DNA from: Psychroflexus aestuariivivens
GTDB lineage: Bacteria; Bacteroidota; Bacteroidia; Flavobacteriales; Flavobacteriaceae
Length of the DNA: 64,000 nucleotides
Assembly (NCBI RefSeq): GCF_004010055.1
Contig: NZ_RQVT01000005.1
Span: 1 to 64,000, forward strand
Direction: 5' to 3'
Below are positions 8,592-17,405 of the stretch, piece after piece. The notes under the pieces were generated by a model. It saw only the letters and a list, made by a program, of their open reading frames with translations, was not told where the DNA came from and searched no databases. Every line of letters starts with the position of its first letter. Position 1 is the stretch's first letter. The position numbers and the translations under genes are program-made.

Positions 8592-8624
8592 CAAAAATAA
8601 TAAAAACTTTGACTTTTCTATCAA
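8592..8624 (-). promoter_or_regulatory. Putative Bacteroidota-type promoter of ppa
   Basis: On the minus strand TTG (8624-8622), a 22-nt spacer and TATTTTTG (8599-8592) match TTG-N17-23-TAnnTTTG. The -7 box ends 31 nt before the ATG, a usual leader length. Confidence 0.5.
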
Positions 8625-8661
8625 CATAAAACAAATAAAAACTTGATTTTGAGGTGAATTC

Positions 8662-9078
8662 TTAAATTTTGAGCTTTACGGTTTTATTGTTTGTATCGAA
8701 AGTAAATTTCACATCTTCCCAATACGGAGCAGCAAAAGGATTGGGGTTACCAGACATTGTCCATGGTTCTACAGGCATTCCATTACTTTCTGTATCCATT
8801 GTTCCATTGGCATTCAAATCTTGAAATACCGAAATTGCATACACTCCAAAATCGATATTATCAAACTGAACAGTATGTGTTGAACCTTTCACTTCAATAC
8901 TTTTCCCCGCTATTGGTTTTTTAAGAAAGTTGTCTTTTTCAAAAATTCCAACATGGAGCGTTCCTGAGGTTTTTTCAATATTTTCAAATTTTACAATAAG
9001 TGTTGTTTTTTCCTGAGCAACAAGACCTTGACTACTCATCATAACAATCATTAAGGCTAATCTTACTAAATTTTTCAT
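8662..9078 (-). CDS. DUF2141 secreted protein
   Basis: A 138-residue protein with an N-terminal signal peptide (MKNLVRLALMIVMMSSQGLVAQ, cleavage near residue 21-22). The mature part has the DUF2141 pattern: LIVKFENIEKTSGTLHVGIFEKDNF, then FDNIDFGVYAISVFQDLNANGTMD and AAPYWEDVKFTFD. The family is a small all-beta periplasmic or outer-membrane-associated domain of unknown role, common in Bacteroidota. On the minus strand TATATTTG stands about 25 nt upstream of the ATG as a possible -7 box. There is no obvious functional link with the neighbouring genes. Confidence 0.85.
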   Translation of the reverse strand: MKNLVRLALMIVMMSSQGLVAQEKTTLIVKFENIEKTSGTLHVGIFEKDNFLKKPIAGKSIEVKGSTHTVQFDNIDFGVYAISVFQDLNANGTMDTESNGMPVEPWTMSGNPNPFAAPYWEDVKFTFDTNNKTVKLKI

Positions 9079-9230
9079 GACTTTAAAGTTTTAAGTTCAT
9101 TTCAAATATAGATTGTATTCTGCTATAGAATTGTAAGTTTCTGACGAGTTGAAGTATTTTACTGACGAATTGATTTTTCACTGAAAATCATATGATTTTT
9201 GTAAATTTAAATTTTGAAAAATAGGCAATT

Positions 9231-9485
9231 ATGACATCTCAAACTGAAAACAAAACTCAAGACTTGGAGTCTTTAAAATCTAAAGCTAAAACCCTAAAGG
9301 CTATTTTGTACTTCATTTTTTTAGTTTGGTTATCTTATATAAGCTATCTTATCTACGAAATTATGAACGGCAAATTCGACAGTTTGCTTGTGGTTGGTAC
9401 TTTCCCAATTGTTGCGGTAATCATAATTATTGTACAACTGAAATCCAAAAATCGCAAAAAGATTGAAGCTATTGAGAATTCTTAG
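9231..9485 (+). CDS. Small two-helix membrane protein
   Basis: An 84-residue protein of unknown function. It has a charged, probably coiled N-terminal helix (residues 1-24), two hydrophobic segments (~25-43 and ~52-67) and a short basic tail (KSKNRKK). The codon use looks like that of the neighbours and the frame starts with an ATG after an AT-rich leader, so I consider it real. Its stop overlaps the stop region of the convergent DUF5686 gene by 4 nt. Confidence 0.65.
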   Translation: MTSQTENKTQDLESLKSKAKTLKAILYFIFLVWLSYISYLIYEIMNGKFDSLLVVGTFPIVAVIIIIVQLKSKNRKKIEAIENS

Positions 9486-11974
9486 AAATAGAATCCAAAA
9501 CCTCCCGTCACACCAAAAGTTCTGGCATCAGGCAAATTTCTATAATTGCCTCGAAAGTGGAAATCTATGCGTAAAATTCTAAATATATTACCGACCCCAA
9601 AACTATAAGACCAATAGGGTTCTTTGTCAGGAGCCATCAGGATTGGATTGGTTGAAGACGCATTCAGCATTTGATTCTCATCTGAAATGCTACCAGAAAC
9701 AGCCCGTACAGAAACAATTTCTCTCAAATCCCAATCTCTAACTATTGGAATTCTGGAAAAAAAGCGACCGTTGAAATTGTGTTCAAAACTCACACTTGCA
9801 TAAGTATCTGTTACAAAATCGTAAAAATCTAAAAGAGGAAATGTTCCTTGAATAGAAAATAAAGTTTGGTTTCCAGGCACAACATTCAGCAAACTCAATG
9901 GCACTTCACCAAAGGTTTTACCAACTTCCAATGTAGATGTAAATCTACCAAAACCCCCAATTTGAATAGGTTGTCTGTAGAATAATTGCAGTTTGTCATA
10001 ATTGAAATCACTTCTAAGCACATCTTTAATCCCGCGTGAATAGTTCAATAGAAATTCAGGAAATTTATCCACGTTTACGGTTAAACGTTCTACGCCGTAA
10101 CCTGTGGTTTTTCTACCAGGTGTAAATTTCAAAATGGTTGAAATTTCAGTTTGACGTGTTAGTCCTGTGGTTGTAGTTTGATTTTCGTCTGTATAATAGT
10201 CTAAACTAAATTTATCTGAAGCCGACTCCAAAGTTCTGTATGTTGCGCCCAAACGAACATTGAAATTTTTAAAAGCTAACATTTGCAGAGAAAAACTGCT
10301 TAAATTAATACTTGTTAAACTGGTATTTGAACCTACAGTTAATACCGAAGATGACGCCAAACTTCGCCCTAAAACATCTGAAGTATTGGTGAGACTTGCG
10401 CCAAGCTGTTCAACATCACGGCGATTTCCACCAGAAATAATTAAACGATTCTTGGGATCCAGAAGCCATTTACCCGAAATACCATATTTGAATTTATCAT
10501 CGCCAAATCCATAAGCCAAAAAGCCTTGTATACGCCACTTGTCATTTTGAGAAAAGTAAGTACGCCCGCCAACCCGCAAACGAACTTTCTCTACATCGTT
10601 ATATCCGAAAGTAGAAAACACAGGACCGAAATCCCAGCCATCTTGCTCCCAGTAGCCAGTTGCCAGAATAGTTCCAATATTATAAACTCGTTTGAAAGCA
10701 TCGACGGTTTGTAAGGTGTCTAGCATTTCATAAACCTGTCGCTCATCCCTATTTAAATCTTCCTGCCGATTGGTTTTCCAAAATTCATCATCCTGATTAT
10801 AGACCTTTTCATTAAAAGAGTCTGGCTCGTAATTATAGAAACTTTTGTCCTTTGGTTGATTGAATTCGTAATCATCATAAAGCGTGGTTCGTTTACCATA
10901 AACACCTCGAGATTCTTCTTTTTTTCTGAAAGTGAAATCGGTCATAAATTGATCTCTGGTAATCAAAAATACAGAATCATTCAAGACTTTAAATTCTTGT
11001 TCTATATAAACATCTTTGACCCAATTGATGTTAGCACCTTTGGTCATTGTAAGGTTTATTTTCTTGATTGCCCATGTCGTGTCATTGACCCAAAAATCAC
11101 CTTTGAAGGTTAACTCACCTTTTCGGCGAGGATAATAGACGATATTGTAACACCACTTATCTCCAATAAAAGTGCTATCGGACAAAACATAATTATAATT
11201 ATCAACTCCAGTTTTTGAAAGCGGACTCACAAAACTTTTATCAAAAAATTTAATGTAATTATTGTAAACATCATATTCGGCATACAAATCTTTGATAAAC
11301 TCTATCAAGTTTTGGTTATTTCCAAAACCTGAATTTTTGTTACCGATTAATACTTCTTTTTCTTTATTCAAAATATTGCTTCCGTAAACTTCAGAAGCCG
11401 ATTCATTAAGGAAAATCGGTAAATAGGTTTTACCGGTGAGATCGTTGGTATCTAAATCTTCAAAAATAAACTCCATGCCATTAAAAATTCTGCTATTGAT
11501 AAGCGAACTGTCTATGGTATTCAAGTCAAATTCTATTTTTTCATATTTATCATATTGATATTGCTTGAATTTTTTGACACCATTTTCACGTCTATTTTTC
11601 CAAATTTTCTTCAGAATATCGATGGCAGGATTATTTTTCTTAGAGGTTTTTCCAGAATAAATCATCACTTCACTCAACTGAGCTGAATCTTCTTTTAAAA
11701 CTACTTTCAGATCGTAAGTTACAGCTTCTTTTAGCGGTAAGGTTTTGGTTTCAAATCCCATAAACGAAAATCGAACTCGGTCTTGAGATCCGTTAGATTG
11801 AAGGTAAAACTTACCGTTCTCATCGGAAATTGTTCCAATGCTGGTATCTGGAAACACGACATTCACATAAGGAATAGGATTGTCGTTTTCATCAAAAATA
11901 TACCCGCTTACTTTAGTCTGGCTCCATAAAGCCAGAGATGAACACAAAAAAATTAATAGGAATAGGTTTTTCAT
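9482..11974 (-). CDS. DUF5686 / carboxypeptidase-like regulatory domain outer-membrane protein
   Basis: An 830-residue protein with a signal peptide (from Met at 11974, ending around ALWSQ). Next comes a carboxypeptidase-regulatory-like beta-sandwich (VSGYIFDENDNPIPYVNVVFPD, about residues 21-105), and then the long DUF5686 region ending in aromatic beta-strands of the kind seen in outer-membrane barrels (final residues TGGFGFYF). Such proteins are widespread and abundant in Bacteroidota; the role is unknown and they are related in build to TonB-dependent receptors without the plug. A start 7 codons upstream (11995) is possible, but the internal Met gives a cleaner signal peptide. The gene follows the terminator of pdhB. 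Confidence 0.88.
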   Translation of the reverse strand: MKNLFLLIFLCSSLALWSQTKVSGYIFDENDNPIPYVNVVFPDTSIGTISDENGKFYLQSNGSQDRVRFSFMGFETKTLPLKEAVTYDLKVVLKEDSAQLSEVMIYSGKTSKKNNPAIDILKKIWKNRRENGVKKFKQYQYDKYEKIEFDLNTIDSSLINSRIFNGMEFIFEDLDTNDLTGKTYLPIFLNESASEVYGSNILNKEKEVLIGNKNSGFGNNQNLIEFIKDLYAEYDVYNNYIKFFDKSFVSPLSKTGVDNYNYVLSDSTFIGDKWCYNIVYYPRRKGELTFKGDFWVNDTTWAIKKINLTMTKGANINWVKDVYIEQEFKVLNDSVFLITRDQFMTDFTFRKKEESRGVYGKRTTLYDDYEFNQPKDKSFYNYEPDSFNEKVYNQDDEFWKTNRQEDLNRDERQVYEMLDTLQTVDAFKRVYNIGTILATGYWEQDGWDFGPVFSTFGYNDVEKVRLRVGGRTYFSQNDKWRIQGFLAYGFGDDKFKYGISGKWLLDPKNRLIISGGNRRDVEQLGASLTNTSDVLGRSLASSSVLTVGSNTSLTSINLSSFSLQMLAFKNFNVRLGATYRTLESASDKFSLDYYTDENQTTTTGLTRQTEISTILKFTPGRKTTGYGVERLTVNVDKFPEFLLNYSRGIKDVLRSDFNYDKLQLFYRQPIQIGGFGRFTSTLEVGKTFGEVPLSLLNVVPGNQTLFSIQGTFPLLDFYDFVTDTYASVSFEHNFNGRFFSRIPIVRDWDLREIVSVRAVSGSISDENQMLNASSTNPILMAPDKEPYWSYSFGVGNIFRILRIDFHFRGNYRNLPDARTFGVTGGFGFYF

Positions 11975-11986
11975 AAAAAACAAAAA

Positions 11987-12021
11987 AAGCTTCAAATGTT
12001 ATTTTAATACAAATGAAGCTT
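11987..12021 (-). terminator. Terminator of pdhB
   Basis: AAGCTTCA (11987-11994) pairs with TGAAGCTT (12014-12021), with a partly pairing AT-rich interior. On the minus strand the stem is followed by a T-rich run (TTTTTTGTTTTTT). It lies about 20 nt past the pdhB stop. Confidence 0.65.
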
Positions 12022-12041
12022 AAAAGTAGCTGAGTATCGTA

Positions 12042-13022
12042 TTAAATATATAAAACTTTTTTGACTGCTTTGATAACATCTTCGCTATTTGGCAACCATT
12101 CTTTTAAAAGTCCTGGTGAATATGGCGTTGGCGTATCTGCAGTATTAATTTTGATTATTGGCGCATCCAGGTAATCGAAAGCTTCATCTTGAACTCTATA
12201 AGTAATTTCTGTAGAAACATTACCAAACGGCCAAGCTTCTTCCAAAATCACCAATCTATTGGTTTTCTTTACAGATTTTATAATTGCATCATAATCCAAA
12301 GGACGCACGGTCCGGATGTCGATCACTTCACAAGAAATATCGTGTTCCTCTTGCAGTTTATCAGCAGCTTTATATGCTTCTTTTATTATTTTCCCAAAAG
12401 ATACAATGGTAACATCGGTTCCTTCTCTTTTGATATCGGCAACACCAATTGGAATAGTATATTCGTCTTCAGGCACTTCACCTTTATCACCATACATCTG
12501 TTCGCTTTCCATAAAAATTACTGGGTCGTTATCACGAATAGCAGATTTCAACAAACCTTTAGCATCGTATGGATTGGATGGAACAATCACCTTAAGTCCT
12601 GGTGTGTTAGCAAACCAGCTCTCAAAAGCTTGAGAATGTGTTGCACCCAACTGACCAGCTGAAGCTGTAGGACCTCTAAAAACAATAGGAATATTGAATT
12701 GTCCTCCAGACATTTGACGCATTTTGGCGGCATTATTTATAATCTGGTCAATACCAACTAACGAAAAGTTGAACGTCATAAACTCTATGATTGGTCGGTT
12801 GCCATTCATAGCAGAACCGACACCAATCCCAGCAAATCCAAGTTCAGAGATTGGTGTGTCAATAACGCGTCTATCACCAAATTCATCTAACATACCTTTA
12901 GAAGCTTTGTATGCTCCATTGTATTCAGCCACTTCCTCACCCATTAAGTAGATGGATTCGTCAGCACGCATTTCTTCACTCATTGCCTCGGCAATAGCTT
13001 CTCTAAACTGAATTGTCCTCAT
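12042..13022 (-). CDS. pdhB: Pyruvate dehydrogenase E1 component, beta subunit
   Basis: E1-beta forms, with E1-alpha, the thiamine-diphosphate decarboxylase of the pyruvate dehydrogenase complex, feeding acetyl-CoA. The 326 residues show the transketolase pyrimidine-binding domain (REAIAEAMSEEMRADESIYLMGEEVAEYNGAYKAS..., with the conserved Glu in GEEV) and the C-terminal transketolase domain (VEVIDIRTVRPLD-like CEVIDIRTVRPLDYDAI, then EEAWPFGNVSTEI). Length fits PdhB of flavobacteria. The alpha subunit is not adjacent. A branched-chain 2-oxoacid E1-beta is the alternative and is less likely from length and motifs. Confidence 0.92.
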   Translation of the reverse strand: MRTIQFREAIAEAMSEEMRADESIYLMGEEVAEYNGAYKASKGMLDEFGDRRVIDTPISELGFAGIGVGSAMNGNRPIIEFMTFNFSLVGIDQIINNAAKMRQMSGGQFNIPIVFRGPTASAGQLGATHSQAFESWFANTPGLKVIVPSNPYDAKGLLKSAIRDNDPVIFMESEQMYGDKGEVPEDEYTIPIGVADIKREGTDVTIVSFGKIIKEAYKAADKLQEEHDISCEVIDIRTVRPLDYDAIIKSVKKTNRLVILEEAWPFGNVSTEITYRVQDEAFDYLDAPIIKINTADTPTPYSPGLLKEWLPNSEDVIKAVKKVLYI

Positions 13023-13180
13023 TTATGTATAATTTGTCTTTGTATTAAAAATAAAAGACAAAAATAGTAATTCAAAATGCTTTAAACCATAACAATCTTA
13101 TAAAATTTTTATTATGCGTGCATAGTATTTTCGCTTCAAAAATCTTATATTCGCAGTGTAATTGAAATAAAATATAAAAA

Positions 13181-13927
13181 ATGAAAATATTAGTATGTAT
13201 TAGCCACGTTCCTGATACGACTTCCAAAATCAATTTCACGGACAATGACACTAAATTTGACACTAGTGGTGTTCAATTTGTAATCAATCCGAATGATGAG
13301 TTTGGGCTCACCAGAGCAATGTGGTTCAAAGAAAAACAAGGCGCTTCTGTAGATGTGGTTACAGTAGGCGGAAAAGACACAGAGCCAACAATTAGGAAAG
13401 CATTAGCAATAGGTGCAGACACTGCAATACGAGTAGATACTGAAGCCCTAGATGGTTTTCAGGTTGCCAAAGAACTTGCTAAAGTAGCCAAAGATGGAGA
13501 ATATGATTTGGTTATTGCTGGACGCGAATCTATCGACTACAATGGCGGAATGGTTCCTGGCATGATGGCTAAAATGATGAATGCTAACTTTGTAAATACT
13601 TGTGTAAGTTTAGATATCGATGGTGATAAAGCTACTGCTGTTCGTGAAATAGATGGTGGTAAAGAAAAAATCACTACCACATTTCCACTTGTAATTGGAG
13701 GACAAAAAGGCTTAGTTGAAGAAAGTGACCTTAAAATACCAAATATGCGCGGCATCATGATGGCTAGAAAAAAACCGCTTAATGTTGTTGAACCAGTAGC
13801 TGCAGATACACATACCAAAGCTGAAATCTTCAGAAAACCAGCTCCAAAAGGTGATGTAAAACTTGTAGATGCTGATAACCTAGACAAATTGATAGATTTA
13901 CTTCATAACGAAGCTAAAGCGATTTAA
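13181..13927 (+). CDS. etfB: Electron transfer flavoprotein, beta subunit
   Basis: EtfB binds AMP and, with EtfA, passes electrons from acyl-CoA dehydrogenases to the quinone pool through ETF-quinone oxidoreductase. The 248-residue protein has the N-terminal MKILVCISHVPDT, the NPNDEFGLTRA segment, and the family motif VIAGRESIDYNGGMVPGMMA. Length is normal. It is separated from etfA by 21 nt and clearly forms an operon with it. It is divergent from pdhB across a 158-nt AT-rich spacer. A TATATTCG sequence about 30 nt upstream is one mismatch from the -7 consensus. Confidence 0.97.
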   Translation: MKILVCISHVPDTTSKINFTDNDTKFDTSGVQFVINPNDEFGLTRAMWFKEKQGASVDVVTVGGKDTEPTIRKALAIGADTAIRVDTEALDGFQVAKELAKVAKDGEYDLVIAGRESIDYNGGMVPGMMAKMMNANFVNTCVSLDIDGDKATAVREIDGGKEKITTTFPLVIGGQKGLVEESDLKIPNMRGIMMARKKPLNVVEPVAADTHTKAEIFRKPAPKGDVKLVDADNLDKLIDLLHNEAKAI

Positions 13928-13948
13928 TAAAATTTAAAAAAAATAAAT

Positions 13949-14917
13949 ATGTCTATTTTAGTATATACAGAATCAGAAAACGGCAAGCTTAAGAAAACGG
14001 CTTTTGAAGTCGCATCTTATGCCAAAGGTATTGCTGAACTTATGAATACTTCAGTTACAGCTGTAAGTATTAACGCTTCAGATGTTGAAGAACTGGGCAA
14101 TTATGGTGTTGATAAAATATTGAAAGTTGACAATGACAAATTGTCAAAATTCAATGCAGATGCTTATGCAGAAGTCCTGACTCAAGCTGCCAAAAAAGAA
14201 GAAAGTAAAGTTGTGGTACTTAGCCAAAGTGCTAATGCCAAATATCTAGCACCAATTTTATCTGTCAATCTTGATGCTGGTTATGCATCAAATGCAGTTA
14301 AACTACCAATAATTGAAGATAATTTCACAGTAGAACGTACTGCTTTTACCAACAAAGCTTTTAATCAAACTTCTATCTCTACCGATGTAAAAGTTATTGG
14401 ATTGTCAAACAATGCATACGGTTTAAAAGAAAATGAATCATCCGCAACAGTTGAAGATTTTACAGTAGAATTAAGCGATGATAATTTTGGTATTCAAGTT
14501 GAATCTGTTGATAAAAACACAGACAAAGTCAGCATTGCAGATGCAGAAGTTGTAGTTTCAGCTGGTCGTGGTATGAAAGGTCCTGACAACTGGGATATGA
14601 TTGAAGAATTAGCCGATGTTTTGGGTGCAGCTACAGCTTGCTCCAAACCAGTAAGTGATATGGGATGGCGTCCACACAGTGAGCACGTTGGACAAACTGG
14701 AAAACCAGTCGCAGCTAATTTGTATATCGCCATCGGAATTTCTGGAGCAATCCAGCATTTGGCAGGAATTAGTGCTTCCAAAAATAAAGTTGTCATCAAC
14801 AATGATCCTGAAGCACCTTTTTTCAAGGCTGCAGATTACGGTGTCGTTGGCGATGCCTTTGAAGTTGTTCCACAATTAATTGAAAAACTAAAAGAATTTA
14901 AGGCGAATAACTCATAA
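13949..14917 (+). CDS. etfA: Electron transfer flavoprotein, alpha subunit
   Basis: EtfA carries the redox-active FAD of the ETF heterodimer. The 322-residue protein has the Rossmann-like N-terminal half and the conserved FAD-binding C-terminal half: SAGRGMKGPDNW, SDMGWRPHSEHVGQTG and LYIAIGISGAIQHLAGI, then NNDPEAPFFKAADYGVVGD. Length and motifs are those of the canonical group used in fatty-acid and amino-acid oxidation, not of bifurcating ETFs, which usually carry an extra FAD motif in EtfB. It is followed by a strong terminator. Confidence 0.97.
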   Translation: MSILVYTESENGKLKKTAFEVASYAKGIAELMNTSVTAVSINASDVEELGNYGVDKILKVDNDKLSKFNADAYAEVLTQAAKKEESKVVVLSQSANAKYLAPILSVNLDAGYASNAVKLPIIEDNFTVERTAFTNKAFNQTSISTDVKVIGLSNNAYGLKENESSATVEDFTVELSDDNFGIQVESVDKNTDKVSIADAEVVVSAGRGMKGPDNWDMIEELADVLGAATACSKPVSDMGWRPHSEHVGQTGKPVAANLYIAIGISGAIQHLAGISASKNKVVINNDPEAPFFKAADYGVVGDAFEVVPQLIEKLKEFKANNS

Positions 14918-14945
14918 TTTTTATAAATTGTGCCCCTACAAATGG

Positions 14946-14988
14946 GCGGTCTAATTTTAGGTGCAGTCCTATTTTAGACCGCTTTTTT
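14946..14988 (+). terminator. Terminator of etfBA
   Basis: GCGGTCTAA (14946-14954) pairs with TTAGACCGC (14974-14982), with an inner TAGG/CCTA helix. The stem is followed by TTTTTT (14983-14988). Confidence 0.88.
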
Positions 14989-15002
14989 AATTTTTGGAAT
15001 GT

Positions 15003-15623
15003 ATGAGCTTAGCAAGACTTAGCATAAAAGGAATATCTTACAGTCAGACGCAAAGTGGTGCTTACGCATTACTTCTCAGCGATATGGAAAGTGACAGGCA
15101 ACTTCCTATCGTTATTGGTGCTTTTGAAGCACAATCCATTGCTATTGCTTTGGAAAAAGAAATTAAACCCCCAAGACCACTCACCCACGATTTGTTCAAG
15201 ACCTTTTCAGATCGATTTAAAATTATCATCAAACAGGTGATTATTCACAAATTGGTCGATGGGATTTTTTATTCCAGTTTAATCTGTGAACGCGATGGTA
15301 TTGAAGAAACTATCGATGCCAGAACCAGTGACGCTATCGCTTTAGCTCTTCGCTTTGATGCGCCAATCTTTACTTATAAAAATATTTTAGACAAAGCCGG
15401 TATATATCTTAAAGGTGAAAATCCTTCAAATGATATTTACAGTGCAGAACATATGACTTCTCAACAAACCGATGCACAAACTTCCGAAACTCATGAACCT
15501 GTTCGCAGTGAATTTAGCGGTCTAAGTACAAAAAAACTGAATCAACTTTTGGAAAAAGCGGTTCAGGATGAAGACTATGAAAAAGCCGCCAAAATTCGAG
15601 ATGAAATTTCCAAAAGGAGTTAA
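15003..15623 (+). CDS. Bifunctional nuclease (DUF151) with C-terminal UVR domain
   Basis: A 206-residue protein. Residues ~1-130 form the bifunctional nuclease domain (LLLSDMESDRQLPIVIGAFEAQSIAIALE and DARTSDAIALALRFDAPIF); characterised homologues cleave both RNA and DNA. A polar linker is followed by a UVR motif (LLEKAVQDEDYEKAAKIRDEI), the short helical hairpin that lets UvrB and UvrC contact each other. I used the ATG at 15003; the frame could be read from a TTG 9 nt upstream, but that gives no extra conserved sequence. The next gene starts 2 nt after the stop, so they are probably co-transcribed. Confidence 0.9.
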   Translation: MSLARLSIKGISYSQTQSGAYALLLSDMESDRQLPIVIGAFEAQSIAIALEKEIKPPRPLTHDLFKTFSDRFKIIIKQVIIHKLVDGIFYSSLICERDGIEETIDARTSDAIALALRFDAPIFTYKNILDKAGIYLKGENPSNDIYSAEHMTSQQTDAQTSETHEPVRSEFSGLSTKKLNQLLEKAVQDEDYEKAAKIRDEISKRS

Positions 15624-15625
15624 CA

Positions 15626-17326
15626 ATGAAAAAAATATACTTTCTACTGCTACTAATTTGTCCTTTTTTAGGTTTTAGTCAAATTATTGAAGGACAATGG
15701 GAAATCAATAATTTAAAGGTATCCAAAACAGATACAACTTCTTTTTTTGATGGCGAGCAAAGCATCACATTCGAAACAGACAATTTCCTGATCACTCATC
15801 GAGAAAAATCTTTTAGAGTTGAAGGCGATTATGAAGTAAAAAATGACACATTAATTCTGAATCCTGATTTAAATACAGCCAAAGTTCAAAGTTTTGAACT
15901 GGAATTCGTAAATGATACTGTCATTCAACTCAATAATAATTCTGTAGCTTTAGATTTCAACAAAATCAATTACACTAAAACTGATGTTGCTTCTGAAATT
16001 CCCGCCAAAACTTTAGTTGCTCATCAAGGTTTTAGTTTCAACAGTCTTTGGAGAGGAGTGCTTGGGATGCTTTCTTTACTCCTTATCGCTTTTTTGCTAA
16101 GTAAAAATCGTAAAGCCATCAATTGGAAAACTGTAGTTTTTGGGCTTGTGGCACAGCTCATTTTAGCGATCGGTGTACTAAAAATCCCATTTGTACAATC
16201 CGCTTTTGAATTTGTTGGAAATATTTTTGTAAAAATCCTAGATTTTACGGCAGCTGGTAGTGAATTTCTTTTAGGAGATTTGATGAATACCGAGACTTAT
16301 GGTTATATTTTTATTTTCCAGATTCTTCCTACCATTATTTTCTTTTCAGCCTTGACTTCAATATTATTTTACTTGGGAATTATTCAAGTTGTTGTTAAAG
16401 GAATGGCATGGGTACTTTCAAAATTACTAGGTATTTCTGGCGCAGAGAGTTTAAGTGTTGCTGGTAATATTTTCCTAGGACAAACCGAAGCTCCACTTAT
16501 GATTAAAGCCTATTTGGAACGCATGACTCGCTCTGAAATTCTATTGGTCATGATTGGTGGAATGGCAACAGTTGCTGGTGGCGTTCTTGCTGCATATATT
16601 GGTTTTTTAGGTGGTGACGACCCAGTAGTGCGTTTGGCTTTTGCAAAACATCTATTAGCTGCTTCTGTTATGGCTGCACCTGGTGCAATCGTTATTTCAA
16701 AAATTTTGTATCCACAATTAGAGAAAGTAAATACCAACGCAGAAGTTTCTTCAGAAAAAATTGGCTCAAACTTACTCGATGCCATTGCCAATGGAACTAC
16801 AGAAGGCTTGAAACTTGCTGCTAACGTTGCAGCCATGTTATTGGTGTTTGTCGCTTTGATTGCATTTTTGAATTATGGTTTCGAAAAAATTGGTGGATTT
16901 ACAGGTTTAAACAGCATTGTAGCTGAACAAACACCTTATGATAAATTTTCACTTGAAGCGATTTTGGGCACTATCTTCGCCCCACTAATGTGGCTTATTG
17001 GTGTAGCCAAAGAAGATGTTATGCTGATGGGACAATTGCTTGGTGTCAAATTGGTCGCCAGTGAGTTTGTAGGTTATATTCAATTGGCGGAACTCAAAAA
17101 TACAGCAAATTTATTGAGTTTCAATTTTGAAAAATCTGTAATTATGGCAACTTATATGTTGTGCGGTTTTGCCAATTTTGCGTCTATCGGAATTCAAATT
17201 GGAGGTATTGGATCTTTGGCTCCTGGACAACGTAAAACTTTATCTGAATTCGGAATTCGTGCACTCATTGGAGGTACTTTAGCCTCTCTTATGTCTGCTA
17301 CAATTGCAGGAATGATAATTGGTTAG
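15626..17326 (+). CDS. Concentrative nucleoside transporter (NupC family) with N-terminal secreted domain
   Basis: A 566-residue inner-membrane transporter. Residues 1-18 look like a signal peptide (ending GFSQ). Residues ~20-115 are a soluble, beta-rich, lipocalin-like region (IIEGQWEINNL...). The rest is the CNT transporter: NupC-type N-terminal helices, a gate region with GAESLSVAGNIFLGQTEAPLMIK, and the C-terminal nucleoside-binding half with LIGVAKEDVMLMGQLLG and MATYMLCGFANFASIGIQIGGIG. It takes up nucleosides with Na+ or H+. I recall that flavobacterial NupC proteins often carry such an N-terminal domain, but its role is not known to me. Confidence 0.93.
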   Translation: MKKIYFLLLLICPFLGFSQIIEGQWEINNLKVSKTDTTSFFDGEQSITFETDNFLITHREKSFRVEGDYEVKNDTLILNPDLNTAKVQSFELEFVNDTVIQLNNNSVALDFNKINYTKTDVASEIPAKTLVAHQGFSFNSLWRGVLGMLSLLLIAFLLSKNRKAINWKTVVFGLVAQLILAIGVLKIPFVQSAFEFVGNIFVKILDFTAAGSEFLLGDLMNTETYGYIFIFQILPTIIFFSALTSILFYLGIIQVVVKGMAWVLSKLLGISGAESLSVAGNIFLGQTEAPLMIKAYLERMTRSEILLVMIGGMATVAGGVLAAYIGFLGGDDPVVRLAFAKHLLAASVMAAPGAIVISKILYPQLEKVNTNAEVSSEKIGSNLLDAIANGTTEGLKLAANVAAMLLVFVALIAFLNYGFEKIGGFTGLNSIVAEQTPYDKFSLEAILGTIFAPLMWLIGVAKEDVMLMGQLLGVKLVASEFVGYIQLAELKNTANLLSFNFEKSVIMATYMLCGFANFASIGIQIGGIGSLAPGQRKTLSEFGIRALIGGTLASLMSATIAGMIIG

Positions 17327-17405
17327 TTGATTTTTGAAATTAAGACTTCAGGTAAATTAATAGATAAAATATTCTATCTTTAATTGATTTTAAAAACAAG
17401 CACCG

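Noticed and set aside
10260-11113. Plus-strand frames of 84, 62 and 85 residues over the DUF5686 gene
   Set aside because: They are antisense to a long real gene with clear domains and have no recognisable content.
12189-12951. Plus-strand frames of 75-157 residues over pdhB
   Set aside because: Antisense shadows of a canonical enzyme; unusually long because of the codon use of the sense strand.
13023-13180. A full promoter pair for pdhB and etfB in the divergent spacer
   Set aside because: Isolated TATTTTTG and TATATTCG boxes are present, but no TTG at the right distance, so I give no promoter feature.
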